A stretch of DNA of 64,000 nt from contig NW_024037072.1 in the NCBI RefSeq assembly GCF_015706575.1, forward strand, positions 17,609,162 to 17,673,161. The letters are read 5' to 3'. The translations under genes and the position numbers were made by a program. The DNA comes from Patiria miniata. Taxonomy: Eukaryota > Echinodermata > Asteroidea > Valvatida > Asterinidae. Shown in pieces: positions 25,001-40,000 of the stretch. How positions within the stretch are numbered: the stretch's first letter is position 1; each line of letters starts with the position of its first letter. Below the pieces are notes generated by a model. The model was not told the DNA's origin. It was given only the letters and a program-made list of their open reading frames with translations, and ran no database searches.

Positions 25001-28000
25001 GATTTCACAATTCACAGCCTGTGATTGCGATGTCATCGGCTCAGAGGGCGGGGCCCTAGCCTTTTGTGATGTCATCACTGGTCAGTGTCCGTGTAAAGTG
25101 GGCGTGGGCCCACGTCGTTGTGACCAGTGTCTGCCGACGTACGTCAACTTCACTGACACAGGATGCAGCAGTAAGTACTCCATGTAGAACCTTACCCACT
25201 TAACACATGTGCTACATTGTATTACATTGTATTTATTCCCTGGTGAATCCACAAAGTAATGTGGTGCTGGGTTAGGATGGGGCAGGGCAGGGCTCCTTAG
25301 GGCGGTACATGGACTAACAGGTTTATTGGACCTTAACCTTTTTTGAGAATTTCCTGAGTTTCTTAACCATCTACAGATTTTGAAAAATTACTTTGAAAAC
25401 CAGGAACCCTTTCATAAAACTTATTATTGCTTGTGATAGGCATGATGATATGAACTGGCTATTAGGCCAACAAAAAAAATAAGTTGGTTTCTGGTCAGCG
25501 CGCGCGTCGATTTTAATCGTGCGCGTCGATCTTTTTTTTTTCCAAAATGTTCCGCGGTAGCTCCAACAGCGCCCTCTATTTCCGCACCTCCTCAATTTGT
25601 TTAACCAAAGAGCACTAAGGAATGGGAAATTGCACCAAGGCAAATGATCGAAAGCACCAAGGCAAATTATGGAGGACACTAATGTACATGAGGACACCAA
25701 AAAAGCAAAATAGTACCCCACCTTGTCTGTACAATTCAAGCTTGAAGGAAAAAAAAAAAAGCAAAAAAAAAAAAAAAAAAGCCGCGTTGCCGCGTCAATT
25801 CCAGAACTTTGGTCTGACCAGAGACCGAATATATTTTTTTTTGGGCCTTAGGTATATTAAACTTAAAACGTAAATCTACCACCTTTTTTATGGTCAGGAT
25901 GTGATCAGTGCGTGGACACACTCCAGAACTCCACTGTGGACCTCAGTGCCCTCTGGACGCTCCTGTGGGAACAGGCAAGCCTCCTGAATGACCTCCAACA
26001 GCGGGACTCGGAGCTGGTGGTCCTACGACCCCAGGTCACTCAGACCGTGACCCAGCTCAACGCCACCCTGGCCAGCTTTGCCGGGCTGAGGGGTCAGATC
26101 CAAGGCATCGATGAGCAAGAGTTTGTGGCAAAGGTGGACGGCCTTGTCCTGATGGTGAGTTGTGTAAATTTTCCAACCAAAACAGAGTTGAAGAGTGGAA
26201 TCTTTATTAAACTCTCCTGTGAAATTCTTGCATCCGGTTTTATTTGTCGATCATTACAGCTTTGGTAACAGAGAAGTTTTGCATCCGAACAGATATGTGT
26301 ACGCATAGTTATCTGTGCCTGTTTTTATCGAGCATTCCGTTGTTTTGCATTGTGTTGGCATAGGCATATAATAGTTATGAGAACTGTTTACCAAAATGGC
26401 AGCATCGAAGACAAAGATAAAAGGCACATTCATCATCCTCTATTAAATCAAATCATATATGATTAAATAATCTAGCACATATGAGGATGGAAATTGATGG
26501 GTGGCGAGCAATATATCCTTGCAGTGTACACGCATTGCCGATAGCCAGTTGGGTACATTTGACGTCCCAAGACCACAGGCAAACCGATGACCCATCTGAC
26601 GTGCTAACTGTATCCGTTCATTTGCGAAACCTCTCTATTGTACCCAAAAAAAACAGGATCACTTTGGGATGCACTGTTAACCCTAACCTTCCAAGGAATT
26701 TTGGCTAGAAACCCTGCCGAATGCACCAACATGCAACACCTATCTAAAATAATGACAAGCCTGCCCAGTGCAGATAGATCACTCAGGCCAAAAGTCTCAA
26801 GGCCAAACTGCCTCAGAGTCTTTGGTCATCCAACACAGCAGGATACAACAGAGGCATTGTTCAGTGGGACTAGCTTTCATTGTTTCAGAACTGGCCATTA
26901 ATGCACAGGTGATATATGGTAGCTGAATGCATCAAAGTGCACCAGACTTTTCCACCTGATGCACTGTGTTGCGTCTGGCAGGGTTAGGTTAACTAACCTA
27001 TTGTTTGTGAGACAAACAAAACTGAACGTACGAAATTCCATGTGGTTGTCTAATGGGCGTGGCTAACTCGCAGACGGCAATAGCTCACTTGATATCTAGG
27101 AGCTAAATTGTGGTTGTTAGTTCCCTACTACTACTCACCAGTTGTGAGCTCAGGTTTAAGGCCAAAAAAAAAAAGTCTCCGGTTTCTGGTATGCGCGCGC
27201 GTCGCCGTAGCCATGAGCGTCAGCAAAATGAAAAAGTTTTTTTTTCAATGAAAGATGATGTCTCAAAACCGCCAAACTCACTGGTTTGACTGGAATCCTG
27301 CTGCTGCACAATTTTAACGTATATTTAGATGGGGTTATGGTCGAGAATAAGCTTTATGTGGCCTATCTGGACTCTCATATATTTGCACTAAGTTTAGTCG
27401 GGCACCATTTGCAGTCATCAGCCGACATTTGAAGCAAGAATATCAGGTAAGCCGCGTCACCGCACCACTTTTTGGGCAAGCTCCATACCAGAAACCGGAG
27501 ACTTTGCATCCGGAATAGCCACTTTTACTTCCCTGAGGCTTTGGAACATTGAGAGAAGTGCATTGAGCTCACAGAATATATAAGGTGTAATAAATAAGTT
27601 TTACTATATTTGGATACAAAACAGGTGGGCCAAGCCATGGAGGACTCACAGATGCTCCTCAACAATGCCACTATCCAGCTGGAGCGCGTCCAAGCTCTGC
27701 AAGCCCAGGCCGAGTCTGTCCTGGAGGGAGTCCGTCAGGCCAACCAAACGGCTCGAAGTCATGTAGGTACCTTGGGTGTGTGGAACACCTCGGCCACCTT
27801 GCTGCCTGCCATGGCCCAGGGCAAGCTGGATGGGTTGACGGTGGTGTCCTTTGATGAACAGGAGAGGCTGATCAGGGCGGAGCTGATGAGAAGCCAGAAC
27901 GCATCACGAGATGCTGAGGCATTGCTGACCACGATCACATCACAGGTAGGCATTGCTTCATTTTCATTTCAGCTTTTGCCGGTCACATCATTTCATAACT

Positions 28001-31000
28001 GTTGAACCGGCAAAACTTGGTAAATAAAATGTACATCTTCCCAACTCAAAATTTCACACATGTCTGTGTACACAGCCGTACATACGTGTACTTGTGGGGA
28101 AGACCTTGTTTCCCTTCTTTTGTTTTCCTTTGTTACTATTGAAATCTCGAACTCCATAGTGTTTCCCTTATGGGGCAGATAGATTTCTAAAGACTTCCTT
28201 ATGGGTCTGTTGTTCTATTGTGTTTTCTACCCCATGAGGAACCATGAACATGTACAGTTTGCACTGCCTGCGTATAAGTGACCATGATTGCATCACATGT
28301 ATATATGCACTGTTTTATTTTCATGATGGATTTTGACCTTCTCCAATGTATTTTTACTTCGTTGAAGTCCAAGTACATTAAACAAATTGAAGTTCATTTA
28401 TGTTGTTGGAGTTAGGGTACTTAAAACTTTCAATCATTTGCCATATTGTCAGTGCAAATGCTACAGAGTACCTATATTACAAATAGGAAACCCTATTGTT
28501 TCTACAAAAACCTTGTTCGTAGAGCTGAAGGTAGCTCAACTCAATACAAGTTTTTTTTTTAAAGTTTCTCTGAAATGATTGATTCTTTTTTGCAGTCATC
28601 AGCCAGCAATGACTTAAGTGCCACTGTTACCTCAGCAGAGTCAGAGTTCCTAGCCACTATGCAGATAGTGACTGACACCCACACATTATTAGACGATATC
28701 GAAGATACGCTCCGACAAATTGGGTCCGTCATTAATCAAACCGAGGTGAGATTTCTTGACATAGTTGTTTGATTTCTCTGTCTTGCTCATGGCACATTCA
28801 AACTCAAACCACCTATCATCAACATGCTTGTCACTGTAACATACAATGGATTTAAAATCACACAAGTTAGCAATTCAAGTACATGTTATCGTAATGTAGA
28901 ATGTAAAAATCAATATAGGTTAAAAATAATAATAATAAACAATTCTTATATAGCGCAATATACATACGAAATGTCTCTATGCGCTTCTGAAAGCATTAAA
29001 AAAGTGTGTCTTAAGTTGTGAATTTTCCAAGGTCAGGCTGATCTTTATTTGGTGAAGTAATTTATTCCATTCTTCTGGTGCTGCATAATGAAATGTCCGT
29101 TGGCCATAAAATTTGGTATGAACTTGGTTTGGTTAGTGTATCAAAAAGCTTATATTTTGCAATTTTAATTCATACAAAGAATGACTTCAAATGTCTCTTT
29201 AGTTTGTCATTCCCTACAACCAAAGCAACTATCAGATGATGCATTCACAGCCAGTCATAGGTGGCAGAAGTGGGATCAAGGGGACATTTGCTTCCCAACT
29301 TCTTGAAAATGTTTTCTTCGCTCGCCTACTTTTTCGTTACCCCACTTCAGAAATGTATGTCTTGTGCCCCTCCACTTTCAGAAATGCTCAGCCGCCATAG
29401 TTACTATACCAGTGGTGCAAATTTCATTTTTTGTTTACCAATTTGTCAATAGTTTGTTGTTGGTATGCCAAGTTTTGTTGCCAGCAACTTTCTATCTCTA
29501 ATTGTTCCCCATACACTATCTACACAGACTCAGTTGAATTATTCCAGCCTGCTGCTATCGCAATCCCAGTCAATTCTTCAGCAAATTGAAACCACGCTTA
29601 CGCTCAGTAGAGCCGACATCTCTGATGGAAACCAAGCCTTTGCAGATACAGACATCATCAGACGGGGAGCTGCTGATGGTGCAAGTGGGGTGCCAGTGGA
29701 CCCCAGCATTGATCAAAAAGGTTAGAGGTGGATATTTTATAAAAAATGGTTTTATTGCTTGTGGCCCTTTGACAGAAACAAACAGCAATCATTGTTCAGC
29801 AAGGTTAACGATTCAACATCAGAGACATGCAATCAACTTAGCTTGTTGATTATCAATCACTGGTAGGCTAGGGTTTTCCCCAAAAATATTGGCTTCATCT
29901 CCATTTTCTGCTTAATCCTGGCACAATAGAAAATTTGGAATTCTGAATCGCTTGCCTTAGTTAGATTAAGTTATGAACTAAAACAATATACATGTGATAA
30001 TCCATCTGATAAATTTGCTTATTACCACTTTGATATCTCAGCTCTATGAAAACACTCTCAACTTGGGCTGCATATAATGGGATTTGATGTTCTTGAAACC
30101 AAACAGGTACCTAAAATCGTCCCTGTTTTGACGAAGTGACGCATCCGTCCAAAACTGAGATTTTCTGAAATCTGATATTTTTGGATATTCTAGCATTTTA
30201 TGATTTCTTCTACACGATTACCAAATTTTGAGACACAACATTCAATCGTTTGTTAATTACGCTAATTACACAAAGTTTTGAAAGTGCTACACACTAAGTT
30301 TTTCATTTTGACGAAGTGCCGAATCTCTATTTGTCACTTAGTCTCATTGATTTTACACGTGTTCTATATTTAGAAATATGAAGCCTCCATGATTTGCGTT
30401 TTGACGAAGTGACACATCTGCATTCTAAAATGTATACATTGTATATATGCGCACGCTGTGTACAAACATATGCCTCGTTTTTGTGAAGAAGTAGATTTTC
30501 TGTTTTGACGAAGTGACGGGATATCTTTAGTAATTAATATCTTCTGATTAAACACGATTTTATGAACAGAGAGAATTGTTTTTGGCTATTTAACTCCTGG
30601 GCTGTTGTCTCAGTTATATATTTTTCAAATCTGGGGGAGAAATGTACACAAAAATGCAAAATTGAAAAATCCACCAACTTCAAACACAATTTTCTCAAAA
30701 CTAGGTTTTGCATCTGTGTGCACAGATGCGTCACTTTGTCAAAACGGTGACGAAATTAGCCAGAATCCCCCCTTCCCCTGTCAGGCATTTCAAATGTCCT
30801 GGCGCTGATGCTGAAAACAAACCAATCGTTGGGAAAACCTCTAATAAATTATGTTCTTTAAGAAACTGCAGAAAGAAGAAGAATCTTCAGATTAGAATCA
30901 AATGCTCCTGGGTATAAGAAGTCTTACATGCCCTGCCTTCTTGTTTTTTTTAAAGGTCAGAATGGTTGGATCAGTGCCCACTCCGCTGCTCGGACCTCAG

Positions 31001-34000
31001 ACATGGTGGTAGCCAACCTGCAGCCTGTCATTGAGACTGACGTCCTGAATGCTGAGAGTCACGTCCTCACTCTCACCTCGGCAGCACAGGAATCAAGCAG
31101 GTATGTCATTATAACAGTGTGTGCACTAGGCACAGCAGGCACTGTGCCTGGGGCCTGAAGAAAAGTCGCAGGGCAACAAACAAATTGTGGGCCTGCAAAG
31201 AATTTGAGGGCCTACAAAAAACACACACAGGTTCCACTAACAAATTGTGGGCCTGCAAAGAACTTGAGAGCCCTACCAAAAACACACACAGGCCCCACTA
31301 ACAAATTGTGGGCTGCAAAGAATGTGAGAGCCTACCAAAAACACACACAGGCAAACAAATTGTGGGCCTGCAAAGAATGTGAGGGCCTACAAAAAACACA
31401 CACAGGCTCCAATATAGTGTGCCATCAAAACCAAAACCAAAAGAGAAACTCCAGCTAGCCTCCTTTACATCTAAAGCACATTGTAGCCGTCTTTTTGTTT
31501 TTGGTGTAGAAATGGGACGAGTTTCATAAAAGTCTGACGCGTGGAGCCAACGATGAGTTGAATCTGTCCCTTGTTGGATAGCTGGCAAACTGTGGTAGGC
31601 TGTCGCTGCAAAAACAAAACAATAATTAGTAAATTGTAATGCTTGTATAGTGCTTTCCATTGTATCAACAATGTCAAAGCGCTTTACAATTATTCCCCCG
31701 TTTATCAGGCCACGAGACCATGCGGCAGCCAATATCAGCACACATTCAGTCCTCTACCCTCATAGGTACCCATTCATACTGCTGGGTGGAGAACTGCTGG
31801 ACGCAATTGTTGTTAATTGTCTTGCCCAAGGGCACAAACACCATGTTCCTGGCAGGGTTCGAACCCACTTACCATTGTATGTGGGTTTGAACCCACGTAT
31901 CATTGTACATGCGACAAACGCCGTAATCACTGGAGCATGGCATTCTTCTCAAGTATATATGTCACACTGCCATCCAAAACACTGAAGAATCAAAAGAAAC
32001 TGCTGAAAACTAAATGAAAATCAAAGCAATTTGAACTTATTTAAATTACTCCTTTGTAATTCCCCTACTTGAAGATTGTTTGAAGGAGCCCAAACCCCCG
32101 GCCAGGAAGCCGTGGACGTGGTCAAGCGCTACCAAGAAGTGGTCTCCTCCTTCGCAGCTGCCGATCTGATGTCCAGGGCAGCCAACGCCAGTGTCCACAC
32201 CACGCAGCAGACCGTGGCTGACCGCACCCTAGCTGCTCTGCAAGAAGATGCCCGAAGGTCCAAGGAAGATAGCTTGACACTGCAGAATACGATCAACCAG
32301 AGGAACACTGACATAGCAGGTATTATTTTGTGATTTTTTATAACATTTTGATTTTCATACAGGCTGTTCATAAAGTTAGCATTTAATTTCTGTAGAGTGA
32401 ACTTGGTAGCTGCTTAAAATTTCTTAATGGGTGTGTGCAGAGATGCCAACATTTACGATTTAGGTGTAATTTATTCAACCCCATTACGACTGCACAATCC
32501 TTATGTGATTTTCTACGATTTTCCAAGATTTTACGTGAATAAAATTATGTGTGCACAGTTTGTAGTACATGTAGTATCTTGACTCCTGTTTTTGCATAGC
32601 GCGTATTAATAAAATGGGAATTTGGTATCAGACTATTGGGTGTGCGACGTTTAGCGCGTAAAAGAGCGCTGACATCTAGTGTGTGCACAAAAATGATATC
32701 CCTGAAGGTAAAAGAGCCCAAATGGGCGTTATAAAAAATAGTCTGGTTTCCCAAGTGTGCACATAGGCAATACGTGGAAGTAGGTTGGAAACCAGTCACC
32801 GACAGTAAAACCAAATCGCCCCAACGTTATGCGCGGGGCGGTGAATTGAATCGCGAGCTCTACGGTGCAATTCACGGACATTGCAACGCGCGCATTTTCT
32901 GTGGCAATTGAACGTTATAGTATTTTTTCGTTTGCCGATTGAAGAACGAACAACGATGGCTTCATTTCACTAGAAGTTTAAAGATAAGTACAACAAAAAG
33001 TGGGACTTTGTTGTGAAATCTACTGTGGGGAAAAAAATGCCTTCTGCAACATTTGTCGCTGTGACATTTTTCGATTTTTCAACTGGTTTCATGTTATGTA
33101 GGGAATTTCTTGTTTTCAGCAGCTGCTGATGGAAATTACGCTTTTTCAATTTTGAATATTGGCATCTGTGTGTGTGTGTGGGGGGGGGGGGGGGTTGGGG
33201 AGAAAGTACACACATCTTTATGGCAGGAGATCCAACAGTGTTACGGGAGAAAGTCATTCTCACAAAGTGCAGGAGATTCGCCCTAAAGCCTCCTATATTG
33301 GAAGTAAAATATTGACGATGCCCTTTATCAAGAAACATAGAATTTTGTGTATTTTGGCGGCGTGCCTTTCTTATTTTCAACTTCATTTCTTTAGGTACAT
33401 GTATCACCTCTGATTGTTTCCTCAATGTCAATTTTTTCCCATGTATTTTCTCTGCAGGTTTAGAGAGATCCCTGACGACAGCCAATGAGACTCTTATATC
33501 AGCTGAGGAATTGTGGGATACCAATGCAGTCAGTCACATGACTCTACAGACAGAGGCCAATGCCCTTTCGCAAATAGCCAGCGGTAAACTATAGAAAATA
33601 GTTTTAATAGTGCAACATCACTTGATAAATACCTAAATGAAGGTATTCATTAACTTCATTTTTGCCTGTAGGTTTGACATTTAATGTAATGAATAGTTGA
33701 CTTTGTTAAAAAAGTTTTGACCTTCAAATATAGTTTAGGAACTGCTCTAAAATGCTACATAAAACTTGATTAATTTTAAAAAGCAATGTTAACAGATGTC
33801 TGTCTACAAATGTGGGCCAAACTGACTCAAGAGTATCCGGAAGTATTTTACGCCAAAAACCAGGATGACCAGATGAAAATCACAAATTTCTGCTAAGTGC
33901 ATTTCAAAATTCTGCTAGATTCACTAAAATCTGCTTAATCACGTAGAACTACACAAAATGCATAAAAAAACAAAAAGCGTGTCAAATTTTGATACAGCAC

Positions 34001-37000
34001 GCACAGTACTATATGTGGACAGGGACTAATGGATTGGTCTAGTCAGTTCCGGTTCACTCGTATTCAAATCCCGTCACACCTAATCCATTTATTTTTATTT
34101 TTGTTTGCGGACTCTCAGATCCACAGATTCAACCAGCCATTGACCAGGGTCTCAACACGGCTAACCGGGCCCTCGGATTCAGTGAAGTCACCCTCAATAA
34201 CACACAAACTCTGGAGGACATACTCATTGCTAATGAGAATGACATCCAGGCTGTTCAAGAGACTATCGATAACGCGACCAGTCTACTGGGCACAACCCCT
34301 GCCATAAGTAAATGTTCATATTCATACAGCTCCTACATCTGTTTCAGTAACCTTTCTTTTCTGTAACCATTTTGAGAAATTTGTACCCGTTTTTCTTTTT
34401 CCAGTTTGTGTTGTAAATGCCCAAATGCATGTCTTACATTGCGTTATAAAACTGATGACTTTACTGAATCCCACTTTACCCCCGACAAATACTTTGATGA
34501 GTGATTCATACATATATTTCGGGAAAAAGAGGGAATCACAGACTGTGCAGATAAGAACAGTAAGAATTGCGACATTTTAATTATTTCAGTAAATTTGCAG
34601 TTATATTCCCCTTCTCCGTCTTGCCTCCCAACAGTCAGCGAAGTCGAGACAGACCTGACCAGCCTTGCCCAGAAGACAATCAACTTGTCAGCACTGCAAA
34701 ACGAAACCTCACAGATGCGCAGCGCCATCGACGAGCGGCTGGCACGTCTCAGGCAGAAACTGCGCAACGTGCAGGACCGGATTGCCAACACCAGGCAACC
34801 AGCACGCTTCGCCGGCCAGACGTCGCTGGAGATCCAGCTGGATTCACCCGTCCAGTCCAAGTTGTCCAATGAGATTCAAGTAGACTTCAAGGTAATATCA
34901 CTTGGGCCATAATGCCTTCGTTCACATAAAGTTGCAGTCGTGCCTATCACAAACCTAGTCACAAGTTGCAATTAATTAACCACTTCGGGACAGGATTATT
35001 TTTGATGAAAATTTTATTTTTGAAAAAAAACTGAAATGTAGAGGCCAGCTTCTGATACACAGCCACAAAATACTGATTCGCAAGAGTCTTTGCAACAGTA
35101 TTTTTACCGCAACCTCATATTTTTCAACACTCCATGGTGTTCCCACAGAGTGTAAATTGTACAATGATAGGACGTGCACAGCGGCCTTGTTCTTGAACAT
35201 ATAATGTTTCATAATGGCAAAGTCAATGTCAAAGCCATGATCATCTTCAAGCAGTGAACTCAGTGACTTAATGTTCAATTTGTTTGTCTTCAGGTGGATC
35301 GTCAGGACGGCCTTGTGTTCTTCATTGAGAACCCGGCCAACCAGTACTACAGTGTGGAAGTGGTGGCCGGCAAGGCCCAGTTCAGTTTCAATGTCAACCG
35401 GGATGCAGTCACCATTCAGAGTCCCATAGAGGTCTGCTGTGGGGAATGGTATCATGCTATTGGGACTAGGTAAAGCCACTTCAGTGCAGTACCCCTCATC
35501 CCTGAGCAACTTGTGAAACTGTTATAAAATGGCGAACTTCTGATATTTTGCTTGTTGAAGATTGAATTCAGGTTAAAGCCCTTAGCCACAGGATGTTGAA
35601 CAAATTGCTGCTTTACAAATATGCCTTTTATTTTCCTGACACCAGTGGTTCCTACCTATCTCTTTGCAGAGGTTGAAATTTTGGTTGGGCAACCTGACAT
35701 CGTCTGACCTATTTTTACTCCAATAGAGTGAATGTTCAATCTTTAGGAATAAAAGAGTATACCATTTATTTTGTTTCCATGTTGATATTGCATCCTCATA
35801 ATTCTACCCCAGATATGCTAATGAGGGACAGCTCTCAGTTGTCCAGCTGAGCACTGGAGGGGCGTCTACCACGTACAGCCGGAGTACCTTCATGTACAAC
35901 AAGTACTTCTCCTTCCCGCCGAACAAGACAGCATTCTACGTCGGGGGTCTCCCAAGCTCGTATCAGGTTTGTCACAAAATGCAATGGTTACAACATTTCC
36001 TGGAGGCTGTAATTTCATTGGCTAAGAAAATTCAAATGTAAAGACAAATGTGACACCAGGAGTTCTTGGAGGGTTTGAACAAACATCATCCCACCCCCCT
36101 TTCAGTATTGGTCTGGCAGATTATTTTTGGCAAAAGCTGGAAAAGTGAGGTCCACATTTCACATTTGGGAAGCAAATAAAACTAAAATGGCATCTAGGTT
36201 TTCTTTGTTGAAGCAGATGACGCTATTTAGCTTAGTGTAAATTAATACTTAATTCTGAGCATTAAATGGGTTGTGTAAAAGACGTCATATTTTGTGAGTG
36301 GCTGACCTTATTTGATGAATCCTGGGAGGGAAAGGGGATGAAAGGCATACATTCACAGACGGTCATTCTCACTCCGGTTTCATTATCCCCTCCCCAAAAA
36401 ACCCACTTTTATAGGGGTTTATGGCCCCCATTGGTCCCCCTGGATGAACCAGTGTCCATGTCGATGAACCATTTTGCCTCTCATTTGTATGTTTACAGAC
36501 CAGTAAAGTCAACAGTCGTAGCTTTGAAGGCTGTATCTCGGACGTCATGTTTGATGGCCAGGAGCTGGACCTCTGGCGACCCACGTCCCAGGAAGGATCC
36601 ACATCGTGCTGCCAGGGGGCAGTCGAACCTATCACCCCTGAACCGGAGGTCTCACCTGGAGCTAGCTTCAATGGCTTCGGCTACTTCCAGGTGTGGACCC
36701 TTCCTGTCTGTCAAGTCAAGACAAGTCAAGTCAAGTCACGTCAAGTCAATATTACAAAATTACAAAGTACAGTCGACTCTTGTTAATACAAACACTTTTA
36801 ATACAAATTTTGGTTGTAAGAAAAAAAGACGCCTCGGTCCCAACTGAAGTTATGTGCACAATGAATATGACCATGCATCGGTCCTCTTAATACAAATTCT
36901 GATCCAGCTGAGTTTGTATTAACGGGAGTCCACTTTCATCATCTAGAACAAAAATACTAATAGATTCTAATCATCCTAATAGCTATCAACAAATGGTTAT

Positions 37001-40000
37001 TTACAGCACACTCAAAATGAACTTCCAATCCATCAAATTTCAATGTATTCTGTGAACACTGACATGAATTCAGGGTGCTTCTGCAAGTATTCTGTGCAAG
37101 GGACATAGGATTTAGCACTCTAGTAAGTTAATACAGCTCTGTGATCCCCCACAACTTTCAAGAATGATCTTCCTTTGCTGACTTCACAAGGTCGTAACTC
37201 CATTCTGCAAACAAGGTCGTATCTCGACGTCCATTGACTTACTGTGAACATCCGGGTTTTTGTAAGTGAGATACGACCTTTTGACATTCTGAAACTCGCG
37301 TTTAATGTACAGCACATTTTAGGAGATACGACCTTGTTGTACCGACACAACGACATGTTTATAAAGTTAATGCATTTTCGACTTGGCTAATTCCAGCTCC
37401 CCCAGGATGATTTTGACGTGTTCGAGTCAGCGACCGTATCGCTAGACTTCCAGACCTCAGTGCCTGAGTCGGTCCTGATGATCGTGACCCGACCTGACCT
37501 CATCTCCTACATCGGTGTCTTCATGGAGTCTGGCAATGTCATGTTTGAGATGAACACTGCTGGGAATGCCAGATACATTCTCAGGACCCTGCAGACCTAC
37601 AATGATGCAACGTGGTACAGGGTAAGACTCAAGAACAATTCTTTTTAATTAACAAAATTTGGTTTGCCCATCACTAGCCTAATTCTATAAGCTCAATATA
37701 CTGTGAGCTGCTCGAGTTGTCTTTGAATCTGTCTCCACAAGTGCCATTTACTACTGGATCACTGAGCTAGCCAGTGTTATTATTATTATTATTATTATTC
37801 ATTTCTGGTAATGAAACAAGGATTCCTCAAAAGCGCCCTAGGCACTGTAGCTCGCAAGCCTGAAGAAACCTGTGGACAGAAGACAATGAGAAGAAGTTAC
37901 AGTTTTAGAGGTGGGACGAAAAGCCCAGAAGAATATTCTGGGGAAAACCCACGGAATCAGGCAGGGACTGAAAACCAAATCCACATATTGACTCACGTGG
38001 GATTCAAACCCGGGTCACAGCGGTGGAAGGCGAGGAAAGTACCGCTACTCCAACCTGACTCCCCTCTACGCCAACCTGACTCCCCTGTTGACTGAAGGGT
38101 TGAAATCTGACATAGCAACGTCCTTTGTAAATTTAATAAGACTGGTGCAGTGGAATATTTCTCACTTTTGGTGTTTGAATGGGGATCAGACGATGTGGGG
38201 ATTGATTATTCAGTGGATCATTTCATGGGTTTAAGTGTTACTTGGCAATAAACTCCATAGATGTGCTTTCTTGCATTGGGAGATCTTGATAACATCTTCT
38301 TAAAATCGGGATCAGTGCTGTTTAAGAGCTCGCGCACAAAAATTTACAATCTTGCCCTGATGGGTCTTGGGCCAAAAACCTCCTACTTACTCTTAGAGAT
38401 GTCTTCACCATTTTGACTTCTAAGCTTACTGAGGTCAGCTGGCGAAGTCCAATCTAATATGGGAATAGCAAAGAATGTAACATCAGTTTCAAAATAATAG
38501 GCTTCATTCTATATTAATGACGAGACATTGTTTGGCTTTTCTCCAGGTCAGTGTTTCCTTCAACACCACCCATTACCACATGGACATCGGCTATGCCAAC
38601 CAGACAGATGCTTTTCTGGAGAGTTTTGAGTCGCCCACACTAGCCCCCTTAAGATTCACCAATCTACGCTACGCTTTCAAGTTATTCCTGGGATCTCCCG
38701 ACCCATCGCTTGCTTCTGGTACCATGTGAGTCACACTCTCTCCATTGGGAAAGGGGTGGGGATGGGGGGAAATGTCGGCCCTTTTAGTGGTCAATACTTA
38801 CATTATCATAGTAACTGAACAATTTTAGATTCTCCCTTATAACTATGAAAGAATCCAGGTAATTAGTTTTTTTTTAATAAGTGTATACCCCTCAAAGTTC
38901 CTTTGCTTGTCTCATTCTTGGAGTATGTATTAAAATTGCCTGCTGGGGCAGAGTTTGTATAACAGGGTTAGTAACCGGGTCACCTATGTGTGCTTTTTCA
39001 TGGAGTTGAAATTGAGGAGGAACGTAGCGAACATACAAGACTGAATCAGGGGAAAAAATCTTGTCTTACAAAGGCACTGCTTAAATATTGATACAGTTGT
39101 GTATCCGTGTTTTCGGTCGAGGGGCAAATTTTTTTTTTTAAAATAATGACACCACTTTTCCTGTGGTTTTTGGTTGTTTTTTTTATGAGTGGTTCTAGTC
39201 CTGTTCTAGTGGATTTATTGTTGCTTCTTTTTATTAGAAAAAAAAATAGAAGTCAAGCTCTCCGTACTTAGTATCGCCCTTTGCTTTTATTAATATTCCT
39301 AGCCGTAAAATCTATTTGTAGATTTTATATTTTTTTCCTGTTCTTGGAATTTACAGTCAGCATTTTTAACTGTTTAATTTCTCATAGACGGGGCCCCACC
39401 AATCTGCGTTTTGCGGGCTGCATGAAGGATGTGCAGCTATCTAATGGAACCACTGACAGCCTGATCAGCCGACCGTTGACAAACACATCGGCTGTCTCAT
39501 ATCAGGGAGTCTCATTCGACGGCTGCAGAGCTAATGTAAGTACAGATGACAAATCATGGGCACTGTCTAATAGTCCCAAATATCAGTATATCAATATCCA
39601 CAAAACTGAATTGCCTTATGGATGGGATGTTCTCGCACAGAATTTCAAAATGTGTGCAAATTTTGATGGTTTGGTGGTTCATTTTTCAAGAAAATATAAA
39701 CCCTGACATTCATATGGGTACATCTGTTTTTGAAATAAGTATTAACCCATCAGTTCCAGAGTGTACTGCCCAAAACCGCCCTGCCCATTACTCCCTGTAC
39801 CGCCCCAACTGCCTAAGCATTCTATGGTTTTTATAGATTTCATCAGGTAACGAATACACTGTAGTACAATGTAGTGGAGGTGCTTAAGGGTTAATTTATG
39901 CATATGGCATATTTACAAACCTTTGAATATTCAAATAAACCAAAGACAGAAATCTATGTGGGATAATATTGTTTTTAAGAATATTTTTTTTAAAAAGCCG

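Noticed and set aside
25650..25870. Lys-rich open frames around poly-A runs
   Set aside because: Low-complexity sequence within a diverged inverted-repeat element.
31298..31741. 147-codon minus-strand open frame
   Set aside because: Built from a 61-bp tandem repeat and a SINE-like repeat; not a gene.
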